A stretch of DNA of 62,830 nucleotides from Paenibacillus massiliensis subsp. panacisoli DSM 21345 (GTDB taxonomy: Bacteria; Bacillota; Bacilli; Paenibacillales; Paenibacillaceae): positions 1 through 62,830 of the forward strand of contig NZ_AUFO01000033.1 of NCBI RefSeq assembly GCF_000426545.1. Reading direction: 5' to 3'. The translations under genes and the position numbers were made by a program. A model generated the notes under the pieces. That model searched no databases. It saw only the letters and a list, made by a program, of their open reading frames with translations, and was not told the origin of the DNA. Below are positions 9,647 through 18,184 of the stretch, in pieces; within the stretch, counting starts at the first letter, position 1, and every line of letters starts with the position of its first letter.

Positions 9647-9745
9647 TGCCAAGCATCGCTTGAAGAAGAGATAACCTTCGTGGTGGGGGATAAGTATATG
9701 TGCATGCGCTCCATAGGTATCCCCGGAAGGTCAGTATGCTTGGCA
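9647..9745. ncRNA. Candidate structured RNA element of unknown class
   Basis: Three nested complementary segments are visible: TGCCAAGCAT (9647-9656) with ATGCTTGGCA (9736-9745), ACCTTC (9674-9679) with GAAGGT (9726-9731), and GGGGATA (9686-9692) with TATCCCC (9718-9724). Together they give 23 perfect pairs in a long hairpin of about 99 nt. On the minus strand it is followed by a small hairpin (GTGTT/AACAC) and TTTT, like a weak terminator. It lies between the GNAT gene and the nuclease gene; strand and function are unknown. The rest of the gene-free stretch 9312-9806 shows only the Pho box and an AT-rich CTCTATAA repeat near 9788-9816. Confidence 0.4.
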
Positions 9746-9806
9746 GTACATCTGTAGCACGGCTTGGCGAATGACAGCAATGCCCTAACTCTATAACTCT
9801 ACAATT

Positions 9807-10262
9807 CTATAACTCTTTAGTCATAAACACGCTGAAGGGATCAAGCTCATAATCGCTAAAGGGACCACAGTAGGAAAACCCAAAATCCTCATACAGCTTT
9901 CTAGCCGGCATAAACGATTCCGGAGTGCCCGTCTCCAGACTGATCCGGTTATATCCGCGACCTTTTGCCTCCTGAAGAATATGCTCCAGAATTTTTCTAG
10001 CCACGCCTTTACGCAAATGCAGCTTGGCCGTACGCATGGACTTGAGCTCAGCGTGTTCGGCATTCAGCTCCTTCAGAGCGCCGCAGCCTAGCAGCTCCCC
10101 ATCCTCCCAAGCACACCAAAAGGTTATGTCAGGCTGCTTGAGCCCTTCCATACCCAGCGCATGTACGCTTTCTGGTGGGGAGTCGGTATGCATTCCCTCC
10201 AGGTGCTCCGCAATCAGCGCAGCTACTTCTGGCCCACTCAGATCATCTACTTTGACTTCCAT
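9807..10262 (-). CDS. GNAT-family N-acetyltransferase
   Basis: The product is a 151-residue cytosolic acyl-CoA-dependent acetyltransferase of unknown substrate. It shows the GNAT core: a strand with FWCAWEDGELLGCGALKEL, the strand-4/motif A region LKSMRTAKLHLRKGVARKIL (a diverged acetyl-CoA loop, RKGVARKI), and a C-terminal ISLETGTPESFMPARKLYEDFGF box. The start is the ATG at 10262, 8 bases downstream of AGGAG. The GTG at 10271 overlaps that ribosome site and is rejected. It appears to be a single gene. Confidence 0.8.
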   Translation of the reverse strand: MEVKVDDLSGPEVAALIAEHLEGMHTDSPPESVHALGMEGLKQPDITFWCAWEDGELLGCGALKELNAEHAELKSMRTAKLHLRKGVARKILEHILQEAKGRGYNRISLETGTPESFMPARKLYEDFGFSYCGPFSDYELDPFSVFMTKEL

Positions 10263-10490
10263 CTCTATCACTCCTGATGATATACTGATTCACTAGATTA
10301 ATCTACAATTTTAGGAAATTGTCCCATCCAATCTTACTATGATGTTATGTTTTTTGACAATAAGTCGATAGTCTTTCGTAATCTAAGCCTAATTCATAGG
10401 CATCTTTCATGCACACTCACAATCCTTAAGCTTCCACCTGCTGTGAAACACACGACCTTGCTCAATCATAGCTATATGAGAGCACAGACA

Positions 10491-10534
10491 AAGGGCGCCT
10501 CCTGTCATCTTCATGACTTTAAGGAGACGCCCTC
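10491..10534 (-). terminator. Terminator of the licT-bglP-bglH-kdgT operon
   Basis: AGGGCGCCTCCT and AGGAGACGCCCT (about 10491-10503 and 10522-10534) pair as a strong G+C-rich stem just after the kdgT stop. Nothing else is visible between 10263 and 10580. Confidence 0.65.
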
Positions 10535-10580
10535 ATGTATTCATATGATGTGGACTCGTACGTAATGATATCGCTCTGCC

Positions 10581-11540
10581 TCAATGCTGGTTGCCTTTAC
10601 CTGCTCCGGCCATCAGCTTCACCAGATATGGCACGGCAATAGAGGTCAAGATCACGCCGAAGGCGATCTGGGCAATCGCCGACTCGACATAGGGCTCATA
10701 GGCTGGATTCAGCGTAGCAGCCATGGACGGGACAACCAATGATAGCCCTGCTACCGAGCAAGTAGCTGCAGCAGCCGTACCAGGACGGCGCAGCACCCAA
10801 CGATCCACGCCAATAAGTGGAAGCATGCAGATGATCAGGAACAGCAGCGTCAGTAGCAGGCCCGAAAGACTGGAGTCAAATGCTACGCGCAGATCAATAT
10901 TCGAACCAAAGCTCGTCCCAAGGAAGGGCAGCATGAACATCGTTCCGGGGGCGAACATCTGCTGAATGTGCGTGTCTAGATTTCCAAGCACGATACCCAG
11001 TACGAATGGTAGCAAGGTTGCAACCACACTCAGTAGATCAATTCCCACTCCGCTGGCAGAATTCAGAATCATAATTGGAATGACTGGAACCGCGATCAGA
11101 TTCAGGATACCGAAGGCAGCGCGATCTACATCATCTCCATACGCATTCATTAGTGCCAGGTACAGGCCGGGATTACAGCTGGTAATGACCGCAATAAAAG
11201 CTATTGCCGAGATTCCCGCCACGCCTTCAATGCCGAACCAGGCTACGAACGCCCAGCCTGCCAGGCAGCTGATCAGCACCCGTGTCAGACATAGTACCCC
11301 TGCACGCTGTAGCGTTCCAAGCAACTGATTGAGCCTGAGCTGTGTACCGGATATGAACAGAATCAGGCCAATAAGCACCATGGTCCCTTTGTTGGTGAAC
11401 AGCGCTGTTGTTGGATCTCCCATCTGGAAGAAAGAGGGGAAGATCGTGTTCACCACCGCTGCCAGCAGCATGGGAATGATCAGCAGACCAGCAGGTATTT
11501 TTTGGATCGTCTGTAAGAGCTTCATGTTGCCTGCTTTCAT
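10581..11540 (-). CDS. kdgT: KdgT-family permease (2-keto-3-deoxygluconate transporter family)
   Basis: The 319-residue integral membrane protein has about ten hydrophobic segments and matches the KdgT family: LLQTIQKIPAGLLIIPMLLA at the start, FISGTQLRLNQ, and AVITSCNPGLYLALMNAYGD. Family members import 2-keto-3-deoxygluconate by proton symport. Its position is odd, because it is the last gene of a beta-glucoside PTS operon, 5 bp after the 6-phospho-beta-glucosidase stop, so the real substrate may be an aglycone or a sugar acid derived from a glycoside. The start may be the first ATG (11540) or the ATG five codons later. Terminator at 10491-10534. Confidence 0.8.
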   Translation of the reverse strand: MKAGNMKLLQTIQKIPAGLLIIPMLLAAVVNTIFPSFFQMGDPTTALFTNKGTMVLIGLILFISGTQLRLNQLLGTLQRAGVLCLTRVLISCLAGWAFVAWFGIEGVAGISAIAFIAVITSCNPGLYLALMNAYGDDVDRAAFGILNLIAVPVIPIMILNSASGVGIDLLSVVATLLPFVLGIVLGNLDTHIQQMFAPGTMFMLPFLGTSFGSNIDLRVAFDSSLSGLLLTLLFLIICMLPLIGVDRWVLRRPGTAAAATCSVAGLSLVVPSMAATLNPAYEPYVESAIAQIAFGVILTSIAVPYLVKLMAGAGKGNQH

Positions 11541-11545
11541 GCCGC

Positions 11546-13003
11546 TTACAGCTCAGCGCCGTTCGTCTTGATGACCTGTTGATACCAATAGAAGGAATCC
11601 TTGCGATAGCGCTTCATGGTTCCATTTCCATAGTCATCCTGATCGACGTAGATAAATCCATAGCGTTTGCTCATCTCCGAGGTCGTCGAGCTGATCATGT
11701 CAATCGGTCCCCACATGGTGTAACCAATCATCTCCACGCCATCCTGTATAGCAAGCCCCATCTGCTCAATATGCTGGCGCAGGAAGTCGACACGATAGGG
11801 ATCATTCACCGTACCATCTTCATTCAATTTGTCATAGAAGCCTGAGCTGTTCTCCAGAATGAATACAGGCTTCTGATAACGATCATAGACCAGATTCAGT
11901 GTATAGCGCAGACCGACCGGATCAATCTGCCAGCCCCACTCATTCTCGGGCAGATGCGGATTCTTGTATACGCTGTGCACGTTACCTGCCGTCAATTCTA
12001 GCTGCTCGGTATCGCTGCTGGAGATCATGGAATTGTAGTACGACATGCCTACGAAGTCAGCCGTATACGCTTGGATGCTCTCCAGGTCGCCTTCCTCGAT
12101 GCGGAGCTGAATACCTTTCTCAGCAAAATACGTCTTGGCGTAGTACGGATACGCGCCCTTGTTGAGCAGATCCAGGAAGAACTGATTCTTCATCTGGTCG
12201 TCCTTTTGCATCTGGAGGGCATCCTCCGGCTTGCAGGTGTATGGATAGGTGGTGAAATAGGCCACCATACTACCGATCATATTGCTCGGGTCCACCTCAT
12301 GAGCCAGCTTGGTCGCCTGAGACGCCGCAACGAACTGATGGTGCAGTCCCTGGAAGAGCATCTCCTCGTAGTTGGCTTGGCCTTCATCCAGAATACCAAG
12401 CGTCTTGGCACCAGCCTTGACACTCATATTGATCTCGTTGAAGGTTACCCAGTATTTCACTTTTCCTTTATAGCGCTTGAAGATTACATCACAATACTTC
12501 AGGTACAGCTCAATCACTTTGCGGTCATACCAGCCGCCGAACTTCTCGATCAGCACAATAGGTGTATCGAAATGGCTGATGGTAATCAAAGGCTCCATCC
12601 CATACTTCAAGCACTCATCAATGACCTGATCGTAGAATTGCAGGGCCTTCTCATTCGGGGCAGCATCATCCCCGTTCGGGAATACACGAGCCCAAGCAAT
12701 GGAGTAACGGAATACCTTGAAGCCCATCTCGGCGAACAGGGCGATGTCTTCACGGAAAGTATGGTAGAAATCAATACCGCGACGCTTGGGATACTTCCCT
12801 GGGTCTGGGTCCTGCTTAGCAGCCTGGATCATCTCCATGTTGATTTTTAGTTGCTTGGTCACTTTGCGATCATTCTTGGGGTTGAATTGCATTACCTCTG
12901 GAATAGTCAGCGTCTTGCCATCCACGTCGTAGGCTCCTTCGGCCTGACAGGCTGACAGCGCTCCTCCCCACAGGAAGCCTTCGGGAAATTGGGTTGCAGT
13001 CAT
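11546..13003 (-). CDS. bglH: 6-phospho-beta-glucosidase, GH1
   Basis: The 485-residue cytosolic enzyme hydrolyses phosphorylated beta-glucosides delivered by the PTS. It starts with the GH1 signature FPEGFLWGGALSACQAEGAY, has the acid/base glutamate in TFNEIN near residue 188 and the nucleophile glutamate in FILENSSGF near 382. It ends with the WGPIDMISSTTSEMSKRYGF region, where the serine/lysine pattern is typical of 6-phospho enzymes. The length is normal. GGAGGAG lies six bases upstream of the ATG. It sits 121 bp after bglP, and that gap contains a dispersed repeat and a short CTATTTGTGTTGA tandem. Confidence 0.9.
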   Translation of the reverse strand: MTATQFPEGFLWGGALSACQAEGAYDVDGKTLTIPEVMQFNPKNDRKVTKQLKINMEMIQAAKQDPDPGKYPKRRGIDFYHTFREDIALFAEMGFKVFRYSIAWARVFPNGDDAAPNEKALQFYDQVIDECLKYGMEPLITISHFDTPIVLIEKFGGWYDRKVIELYLKYCDVIFKRYKGKVKYWVTFNEINMSVKAGAKTLGILDEGQANYEEMLFQGLHHQFVAASQATKLAHEVDPSNMIGSMVAYFTTYPYTCKPEDALQMQKDDQMKNQFFLDLLNKGAYPYYAKTYFAEKGIQLRIEEGDLESIQAYTADFVGMSYYNSMISSSDTEQLELTAGNVHSVYKNPHLPENEWGWQIDPVGLRYTLNLVYDRYQKPVFILENSSGFYDKLNEDGTVNDPYRVDFLRQHIEQMGLAIQDGVEMIGYTMWGPIDMISSTTSEMSKRYGFIYVDQDDYGNGTMKRYRKDSFYWYQQVIKTNGAEL

Positions 13004-13097
13004 ATGTTTCTCCTCCTATTTGTGTTGATTTCTATTTGTGTTGAGTTTCTATTTGTATAGCTTATCTATTCATGGATCAGATTACATGTAGTGTATT

Positions 13098-13120
13098 GAG
13101 CCGCTGCAAGCGGAGAGCCT
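13098..13120 (+). repeat. Short copy of a dispersed intergenic hairpin repeat
   Basis: GAGCCGCTGCAAGCGG followed by AGAGCC is shared with intergenic copies at 41272 and 52301. The segment CCGCT-gca-AGCGG can form a small hairpin. This copy lacks the second half seen in the other two. Confidence 0.5.
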
Positions 13121-13124
13121 ACGG

Positions 13125-15035
13125 TTAAGGAATCAGCTTCACCAGCGGCTGACCCTCGCGAATCGGGCCTTCGTTTGAAGAGGTCAGTACATCACCGAAC
13201 TGCTGCATATTCGTAACAACAATCGAGGTGATCGTATTATATCCCTCCGCCTTGATTTTCTCAGGCTCGAACTCCACCAGCAGATCGCCCGCCTTGATAG
13301 ATTGCCCCTGCTCCACCAGCGCGTTGAAGTGCTTGCCTTTTAGACTAACTGTGTCTACTCCGATGTGCACCAGGATCTCAACACCGTTCGCAGCCTTCAG
13401 TCCAATAGCATGCTTCGTGCGATACAGTGCCTCTACTACACCGTCAAAGGGAGCGTACACCTTGCCTTCTGTAGGTACGATTGCAATGCCTTTACCCATG
13501 AGCTCTTGAGCAAAAGCCTGATCCTCCACCTCCGAGAGTGGGTGAATCTCGCCAGTCATGGGGCTCACGATCAGCATATCATTTGATGCCACAGTTGAAG
13601 CATTTACTACTGAAGAAGGAGCTACGAATTCATTATTTCCATTACCAGTCGGATTTGAGCTCTGCTTCACGGTCTTGCCTTCTTCTGGCTCCTTAATACC
13701 TGCCAGCAATGTAAAGACAAAGCCCAGCACGACTGCTCCAATCGAGCCTATTACAATATAGATGTAGCTATCCGCTGCATAGGTGCCCAGTGCGAGCACG
13801 CCTGGAAGCGCAATGGCAGAGGCACTCGCATGAACGAGACTGTAAAAGCCCCCAACGATACCCGCTGCCGCACAGCCTGCAAAAAACGGACGTTTGTATC
13901 GAAGCGTTACCCCATAGATCGCTGGCTCCGTAATCCCGAACAAAGCGGTGAAGCCGGTAGAGCCTGCTGCAGATTTCATCGTCTTGCTCTTCGTCAGGAA
14001 GAATACGCCGAAGGCTGCACCCGCCTGTCCCAGATTCGCAGCGAGCGAAGCTGGCAGCAATACAGTCGAACCGATGCTTGCCACCTGCTGCACCTGAATC
14101 GGCATCAGCGCGTAGTGCATGCCGAACATAACCATGATGGGCTTGAAGAAGCCCAGAATTGTACCCGCAAGAATACCTACTGTAGCATACAGATAGTCGA
14201 TGCCCTGAGTCAGCCAAGTACCGACATAGTTACCGATCGGCCCCAGCACGACCAATTCAAGCGGCACCATGATGAACAATACGATCATAGGCGTGAGCAA
14301 CACGCGGAGGAACTTCGGAATGACACGGTCTACTATAGGATAGATGTAGCTCATAATCCATACAGCCAGGATAATCGGAATGACTGAGGATGAATACTTC
14401 ATGAGCAGAATCGGCATGCCCAGGAAATCTATCGTCTTGATGCCCGTCTCTGCAATCTTGGCTGCGGCATCCAGAATTACTGGGTGCATCAGGCCAGCTG
14501 CGAGGGCTACTGCCAGATAAGGATTCGTCTTGAATCTGTTCGCTGCGCTGACAGCCAAGAAGAAAGGCAGGAAATAGAAGATCAGGTCGCCAATCATATT
14601 TACGATCGACAGGAAGCCGGAGCCTTGCATTAGTCCCATAGCTGAGATTACAGTCGCCACACATTTTACCATCCCGCAGCCGACCAGCGCCGGCAAGACT
14701 GGCGTGAAGATCCCCGCAATTGTCTCCAGCACGACATTAATCGGGTTGCGTTTACGAGCAGGTCCGCTCTCCTCGGCTGTCCCCAGACCGTCTGGTACCA
14801 GCTTTTGAATCTCGCTATAGATGGCGTCTACCTTCGCACCTACGACCACTTGCACCTGTCCTCCAGCATTCTGGGCCTTCAGGACACCTTCGAGGCTATC
14901 CAGCTTCTTGAGCTCTGCCTTGCTATCATCCTTCAACACGAATCTGAGCCGGGTAGCGCAGTGTGTCAGGGTTGATATGTTGCGTTCTCCGCCGACCAGC
15001 TCCAGTACCTGCTGAGCCAAATCTCTGTTGTTCAT
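13125..15035 (-). CDS. bglP: Beta-glucoside PTS permease EIIBCA
   Basis: This membrane protein of about 636 residues imports and phosphorylates beta-glucosides. EIIB is N-terminal (NNRDLAQQVLELVGGERNIS, with the phospho-cysteine in TLTHCATRLRF), EIIC is central (about residues 100-450) and EIIA is C-terminal with the active histidine in VEILVHIGVDTVSLKG. The start is the ATG at 15035, preceded by AAGGAG at about 9 bases; a longer frame to 15134 would run into untranslated leader. It is controlled by the RAT/terminator at 15170-15249 through the upstream antiterminator. Confidence 0.92.
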   Translation of the reverse strand: MNNRDLAQQVLELVGGERNISTLTHCATRLRFVLKDDSKAELKKLDSLEGVLKAQNAGGQVQVVVGAKVDAIYSEIQKLVPDGLGTAEESGPARKRNPINVVLETIAGIFTPVLPALVGCGMVKCVATVISAMGLMQGSGFLSIVNMIGDLIFYFLPFFLAVSAANRFKTNPYLAVALAAGLMHPVILDAAAKIAETGIKTIDFLGMPILLMKYSSSVIPIILAVWIMSYIYPIVDRVIPKFLRVLLTPMIVLFIMVPLELVVLGPIGNYVGTWLTQGIDYLYATVGILAGTILGFFKPIMVMFGMHYALMPIQVQQVASIGSTVLLPASLAANLGQAGAAFGVFFLTKSKTMKSAAGSTGFTALFGITEPAIYGVTLRYKRPFFAGCAAAGIVGGFYSLVHASASAIALPGVLALGTYAADSYIYIVIGSIGAVVLGFVFTLLAGIKEPEEGKTVKQSSNPTGNGNNEFVAPSSVVNASTVASNDMLIVSPMTGEIHPLSEVEDQAFAQELMGKGIAIVPTEGKVYAPFDGVVEALYRTKHAIGLKAANGVEILVHIGVDTVSLKGKHFNALVEQGQSIKAGDLLVEFEPEKIKAEGYNTITSIVVTNMQQFGDVLTSSNEGPIREGQPLVKLIP

Positions 15036-15169
15036 GCGGCACATCTCCTTATTCTTCATTAGTCTAGTATTGAGTAGATAAAGGCAGGTAATATCTGCAT
15101 TTGCAAATATCACGCTAATTATGAAAAACGTCATGATGACCGTTATTTCCTCACGTTAAATTCCTGGGT

Positions 15170-15249
15170 AAAAAAAATGACCAAGCCAAGAGAACAACAA
15201 AGGTCGTTTCTCTAAGCCTGGTCATGCCTGATCGAATCAGTAACAGTCC
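15170..15249 (-). promoter_or_regulatory. RAT antiterminator site and overlapping terminator before bglP
   Basis: Read on the minus strand, 15249-15220 carries the LicT/SacT-type ribonucleic antiterminator: GGACTGTTACTG, a variable loop, then CAGGCATGACC. Its 3' end overlaps a terminator stem (ATGACCAGGCTTAGAGAA paired with TTCTCTTGGCTTGGTCAT) ending in eight T at 15177-15170. When the antiterminator protein binds, the terminator cannot form. No separate promoter fits in the 25 bp after licT. Confidence 0.88.
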
Positions 15250-15274
15250 AATGTCCGTATGAAGTTATGTTATA

Positions 15275-16099
15275 TTAATTGGCCATAAGCCGTTGAATAT
15301 GAAGCGTCAGATACAGCTTCTCATCATTAGAGCATCTCCAGCCGTAATTATTATCGAGAAATTCAGCAATTTTCTCTACACACTCCAGCTCGCGCGGAGA
15401 TTTCTCCTTCACCACCTCAAAGAGCGATTCATTCTCGTCCTTGAGGGACTTGCCACTCATCTGTCGCATGATGAAGTATCGGATATGGGTAGCGAAGCGC
15501 ATAAAATGAATGGAGTCTTCCTGAAAGTCAATTTTGAGTGCATACTTGATCACCGATAAAATCTCACCAGTGACGGTCGTAATCTTGGTCGTCTCGCTCA
15601 TCTCACCGGACCCGACCTGAGCGTTCACAAAATGCAGGGCGATGAGTGTAGTCTCCGCAGACGGCAATGTAATCCCAGCCTTCTCCTCAATCAGCCTGAC
15701 AGCAGCCTCGCCTACCCTCGTCTCATCAGGATATAGTGTACGTACCTCCCACTCCAGCGGATTCTTAATGGTAACGCCTTCACGGGCACGCACTAGCGAA
15801 AAGCTGATATGATCGGACAGTGTCAGTAACAGATTCGGATGGAACGTCTTACTCAGAATATGTGCACCTAGCTTGATGATTTCCTCAGCCAAATAAATAT
15901 CCTCTATAGGAATAGAGTTCAGCAGATCGTACATTCGAATGTTCTTGGGCGCGACAAAAATCTTCTCCACCATATCTGTCTCTGTCAGCTCATAAGGCGT
16001 CTTCAGGAAGCCAACTCCCTTGCCGACCACGAATACTTCTTCTTGCTTGTCATTAATGGCGATAGCTACGTTATTGTTTACCTTTTTAATGACCTTCAC
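15275..16099 (-). CDS. licT: Transcription antiterminator, BglG/LicT family
   Basis: The 274-residue RNA-binding regulator carries an N-terminal CAT domain (KVIKKVNNNVAIAI...VVGKGVGF) and two PRD domains. PRD1 contains LTLSDHISFSLVRAREG and PRD2 contains RYFIMRQMSGKS and LTLHIQRLM, whose histidines are phosphorylated by the PTS in this family. I choose the GTG at 16099, six bases after GGGGTGAG, which aligns the start with LicT; the GTG at 16108 lies within the ribosome site. It sits behind its own RAT switch, so it is autoregulated. Confidence 0.92.
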   Translation of the reverse strand: MKVIKKVNNNVAIAINDKQEEVFVVGKGVGFLKTPYELTETDMVEKIFVAPKNIRMYDLLNSIPIEDIYLAEEIIKLGAHILSKTFHPNLLLTLSDHISFSLVRAREGVTIKNPLEWEVRTLYPDETRVGEAAVRLIEEKAGITLPSAETTLIALHFVNAQVGSGEMSETTKITTVTGEILSVIKYALKIDFQEDSIHFMRFATHIRYFIMRQMSGKSLKDENESLFEVVKEKSPRELECVEKIAEFLDNNYGWRCSNDEKLYLTLHIQRLMAN

Positions 16100-16174
16100 G
16101 ATGCTCACCCCCCTGCTGTGAAAAACGTCTAGCCCTGTATTTACTAGGATGCCAGGCGATTGGCACGTCTAAAC

Positions 16175-16245
16175 AAAAAATGACCGAAAGCGATTACAGT
16201 TAAGCAATCGAATTCGGTCATGCCTGGTTCGCCCAGTAACAGTCC
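16175..16245 (-). promoter_or_regulatory. RAT antiterminator site and terminator before licT
   Basis: A second RAT is at 16245-16216 on the minus strand (GGACTGTTACTG... CAGGCATGACC). It overlaps a terminator whose arms ATGACCGAATTCGATTG and GTAATCGCTTTCGGTCAT end in a T-run at 16180-16175. It is a near duplicate of the switch before bglP. Confidence 0.88.
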
Positions 16246-16262
16246 GTGTAATTTATATCTTT

Positions 16263-16290
16263 ATTATAGTCGGATAAAGTCGAATGTCAA
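16263..16290 (-). promoter_or_regulatory. Sigma-A promoter of the licT operon
   Basis: A perfect TTGACA (16285-16290) and TATAAT (16263-16268) are 16 bases apart on the minus strand, just upstream of the first RAT. Confidence 0.88.
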
Positions 16291-16464
16291 TCATGATGTC
16301 GAATATTGTTGAACAAAATATTCGGCATAGCGTAATGACGCCTTCTAGCGTATTAGAAGCAGGATAGGCATGTTAGCAGTGTTGATTGACGTGTTGATCG
16401 ACCTACTAACTTCGATGATTGGTATGTTGATGGTACTAATTGACATGTTGACTACATTTTCAGT

Positions 16465-17256
16465 CTACTGACTGCCCCTCATTGCTGTGTGAATAGTGGG
16501 TACAGCCTCAATCAGCTTGCGTGTATAAGGATGAAGCTCGGATGGAATGAGCTGACGACTGTCGGTCACTACATCCACGATCTGTCCTTCCTGCATAACT
16601 GCAATCCGCTCACAAACCTGCTGTACGACCGCCAGATCATGCGATATAAAAATGGCACCCACACCCGTCTCCTGACGCAGGGTGGACAGTAGCTCCAGAA
16701 TCTGTCGCTGGCTGGATACGTCCAGAGCCGAGGTAGGCTCGTCGAAGACGATCACCTGTGGCTGAATGCTAATTGCCCGGGCAATCATCACGCGCTGCAG
16801 CTGGCCTCCACTCAACTCATGAGGGTACCTGCCAGCCATAGCAGGGGAAAGCCCCACACGCTCCAGTTGCCGGCCGACCTCAGATGCCATTTGTTGTCTT
16901 GGCACTAGCTTATAGTTACGCAGCGGCTCCGACAGGAACTCGCCAATTCGCATCCGGGGATGGAATACGGAGCCTGGCTCCTGAAATACGAGCTGAATCT
17001 GTCTGTAATGCTGTCGCAGCGCCTCACCCTGTATACTTGTGACATCCTGCTGTCGATACAGAATGCGACCAGAGTTCACCGATTCCAGGTGAGTGATACA
17101 GCGTGCTAGCGTGCTCTTGCCGCTACCGCTCTCTCCGACAATTCCGAGCCATTCCCCTCGCTGCAGCACCAGATTGATTGCCTGTAAGGCAGGAACATTT
17201 TTCCCATCAGGGAGATGATAGCTCTTGGTTACCTGCTGCAATTCAAGCATGTTCAT
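16465..17256 (-). CDS. Nik/Opp-type ABC transporter ATP-binding protein (second ATPase)
   Basis: This 263-residue ATPase energises the importer encoded upstream. It has Walker A GESGSGKST, the Q-loop VFQEPGSVFHPRMRIGEF, the signature LSGGQLQRV, Walker B VIVFDEPTSALD and the H-loop ISHDLAVV. It corresponds to NikE/OppF and ends with PSELHPYTRKLIEAVP. Its start overlaps the previous gene by 14 bp, so translation is probably coupled. It is the last gene of the cobalamin-riboswitch operon. Confidence 0.88.
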   Translation of the reverse strand: MNMLELQQVTKSYHLPDGKNVPALQAINLVLQRGEWLGIVGESGSGKSTLARCITHLESVNSGRILYRQQDVTSIQGEALRQHYRQIQLVFQEPGSVFHPRMRIGEFLSEPLRNYKLVPRQQMASEVGRQLERVGLSPAMAGRYPHELSGGQLQRVMIARAISIQPQVIVFDEPTSALDVSSQRQILELLSTLRQETGVGAIFISHDLAVVQQVCERIAVMQEGQIVDVVTDSRQLIPSELHPYTRKLIEAVPTIHTAMRGSQ

Positions 17257-18184
17257 CCCCCTTTATTTCCTTGGCATTTTCCTTGGGTTGTGTCTCTGCT
17301 GGGCGAACTTCCGAATCACGTGGGTGCGGCTCACGTAGTGTATCCCATTCCGATATCCGTAGCTCCGGTACAGCCGCCAGTAGCTCGCGAGTATATGGAT
17401 TACGCGGCTCTTGAAGCACTTGTGAGGTGCTGCCCCATTCCAGGAGGGTTCCCTCCTTCATAATTCCCACTTTATCAGCAATAGAAGCTGCAATCGCCAT
17501 ATGATGAGTAACGAGAATCATCCCTGTCTGCTCGTGGTCACGCAGCATCCTGAGCTGCTTCAGCACCTTGGCTTGTGCCAGCACATCTAGTGCACTGGTC
17601 GGTTCATCTGCCAACAGTAGCTTCGGCTGCAGTGTCATAACCATCGCAATGGCCGCGCGCTGCTTCATACCTCCACTTAGCTGGTTCGGGTATGCCTTCA
17701 TAACCCGTTCCGGATCCTTCAGTCCAATATCCTGCAAATGCTGTAGAGCTAGCTGGTAAGCCTCACATCTTGATAATGGTAAATGACTTCGAATCGCCTC
17801 GATATATTGACTTTCCATTCTGCGAAGAGGGTTCAAGTAAGCCCCACTATCCTGAAATACCATACCAATCTGCCGCCCACGAACACTCCCCCAATCGCGT
17901 GTACCCAGAGCGGTGAGCGAACGGCCCTCCAGCATAATGCCTCCAGCTGTAATCCGACCACCAGCTCCCAGCAGGCCAATTACGGCCCGCAGTAAGGTGG
18001 ACTTGCCACTGCCACTCTCACCGACCAAGGCTACAACCTCGCCGGGCTTCACCGACAGGCTCACGTCATGCAGCGCTGGCCGATCATTAGCAGTATAGCT
18101 GACGCTCAAATGCTCTACTTGCAGCAGTAAGCTATCCACTCCTTCACTCTGACTCTGTATACTGTAGGTGGGAAATTTGATCAT
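17243..18184 (-). CDS. Nik/Opp-type ABC transporter ATP-binding protein (first ATPase)
   Basis: The 313-residue ATPase is of NikD/OppD type: Walker A GESGSGKST, Q-loop VFQDSGAYLNPLRRMESQ, signature LSGGMKQRAAIAM, Walker B LLLADEPTSALD and H-loop VTHHMAIAA. The C-terminal NPYTRELLAAVPEL box is typical of peptide/nickel ATPases. The ATG overlaps the stop of the binding-protein gene in an ATGA. It lacks the usual Cys cluster of an OppD iron-sulfur extension. Confidence 0.88.
   Translation of the reverse strand: MIKFPTYSIQSQSEGVDSLLLQVEHLSVSYTANDRPALHDVSLSVKPGEVVALVGESGSGKSTLLRAVIGLLGAGGRITAGGIMLEGRSLTALGTRDWGSVRGRQIGMVFQDSGAYLNPLRRMESQYIEAIRSHLPLSRCEAYQLALQHLQDIGLKDPERVMKAYPNQLSGGMKQRAAIAMVMTLQPKLLLADEPTSALDVLAQAKVLKQLRMLRDHEQTGMILVTHHMAIAASIADKVGIMKEGTLLEWGSTSQVLQEPRNPYTRELLAAVPELRISEWDTLREPHPRDSEVRPAETQPKENAKEIKGDEHA

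Noticed and set aside
9647..9745. Small signal recognition particle RNA
   Set aside because: The hairpin contains CCGGAAGG but lacks the rest of the conserved SRP tip and asymmetric loop, so it is left as an unassigned structure.
12071..12850. Plus-strand open frame of 259 codons
   Set aside because: It is antisense to the 6-phospho-beta-glucosidase gene, has no ribosome site and shows no family features.
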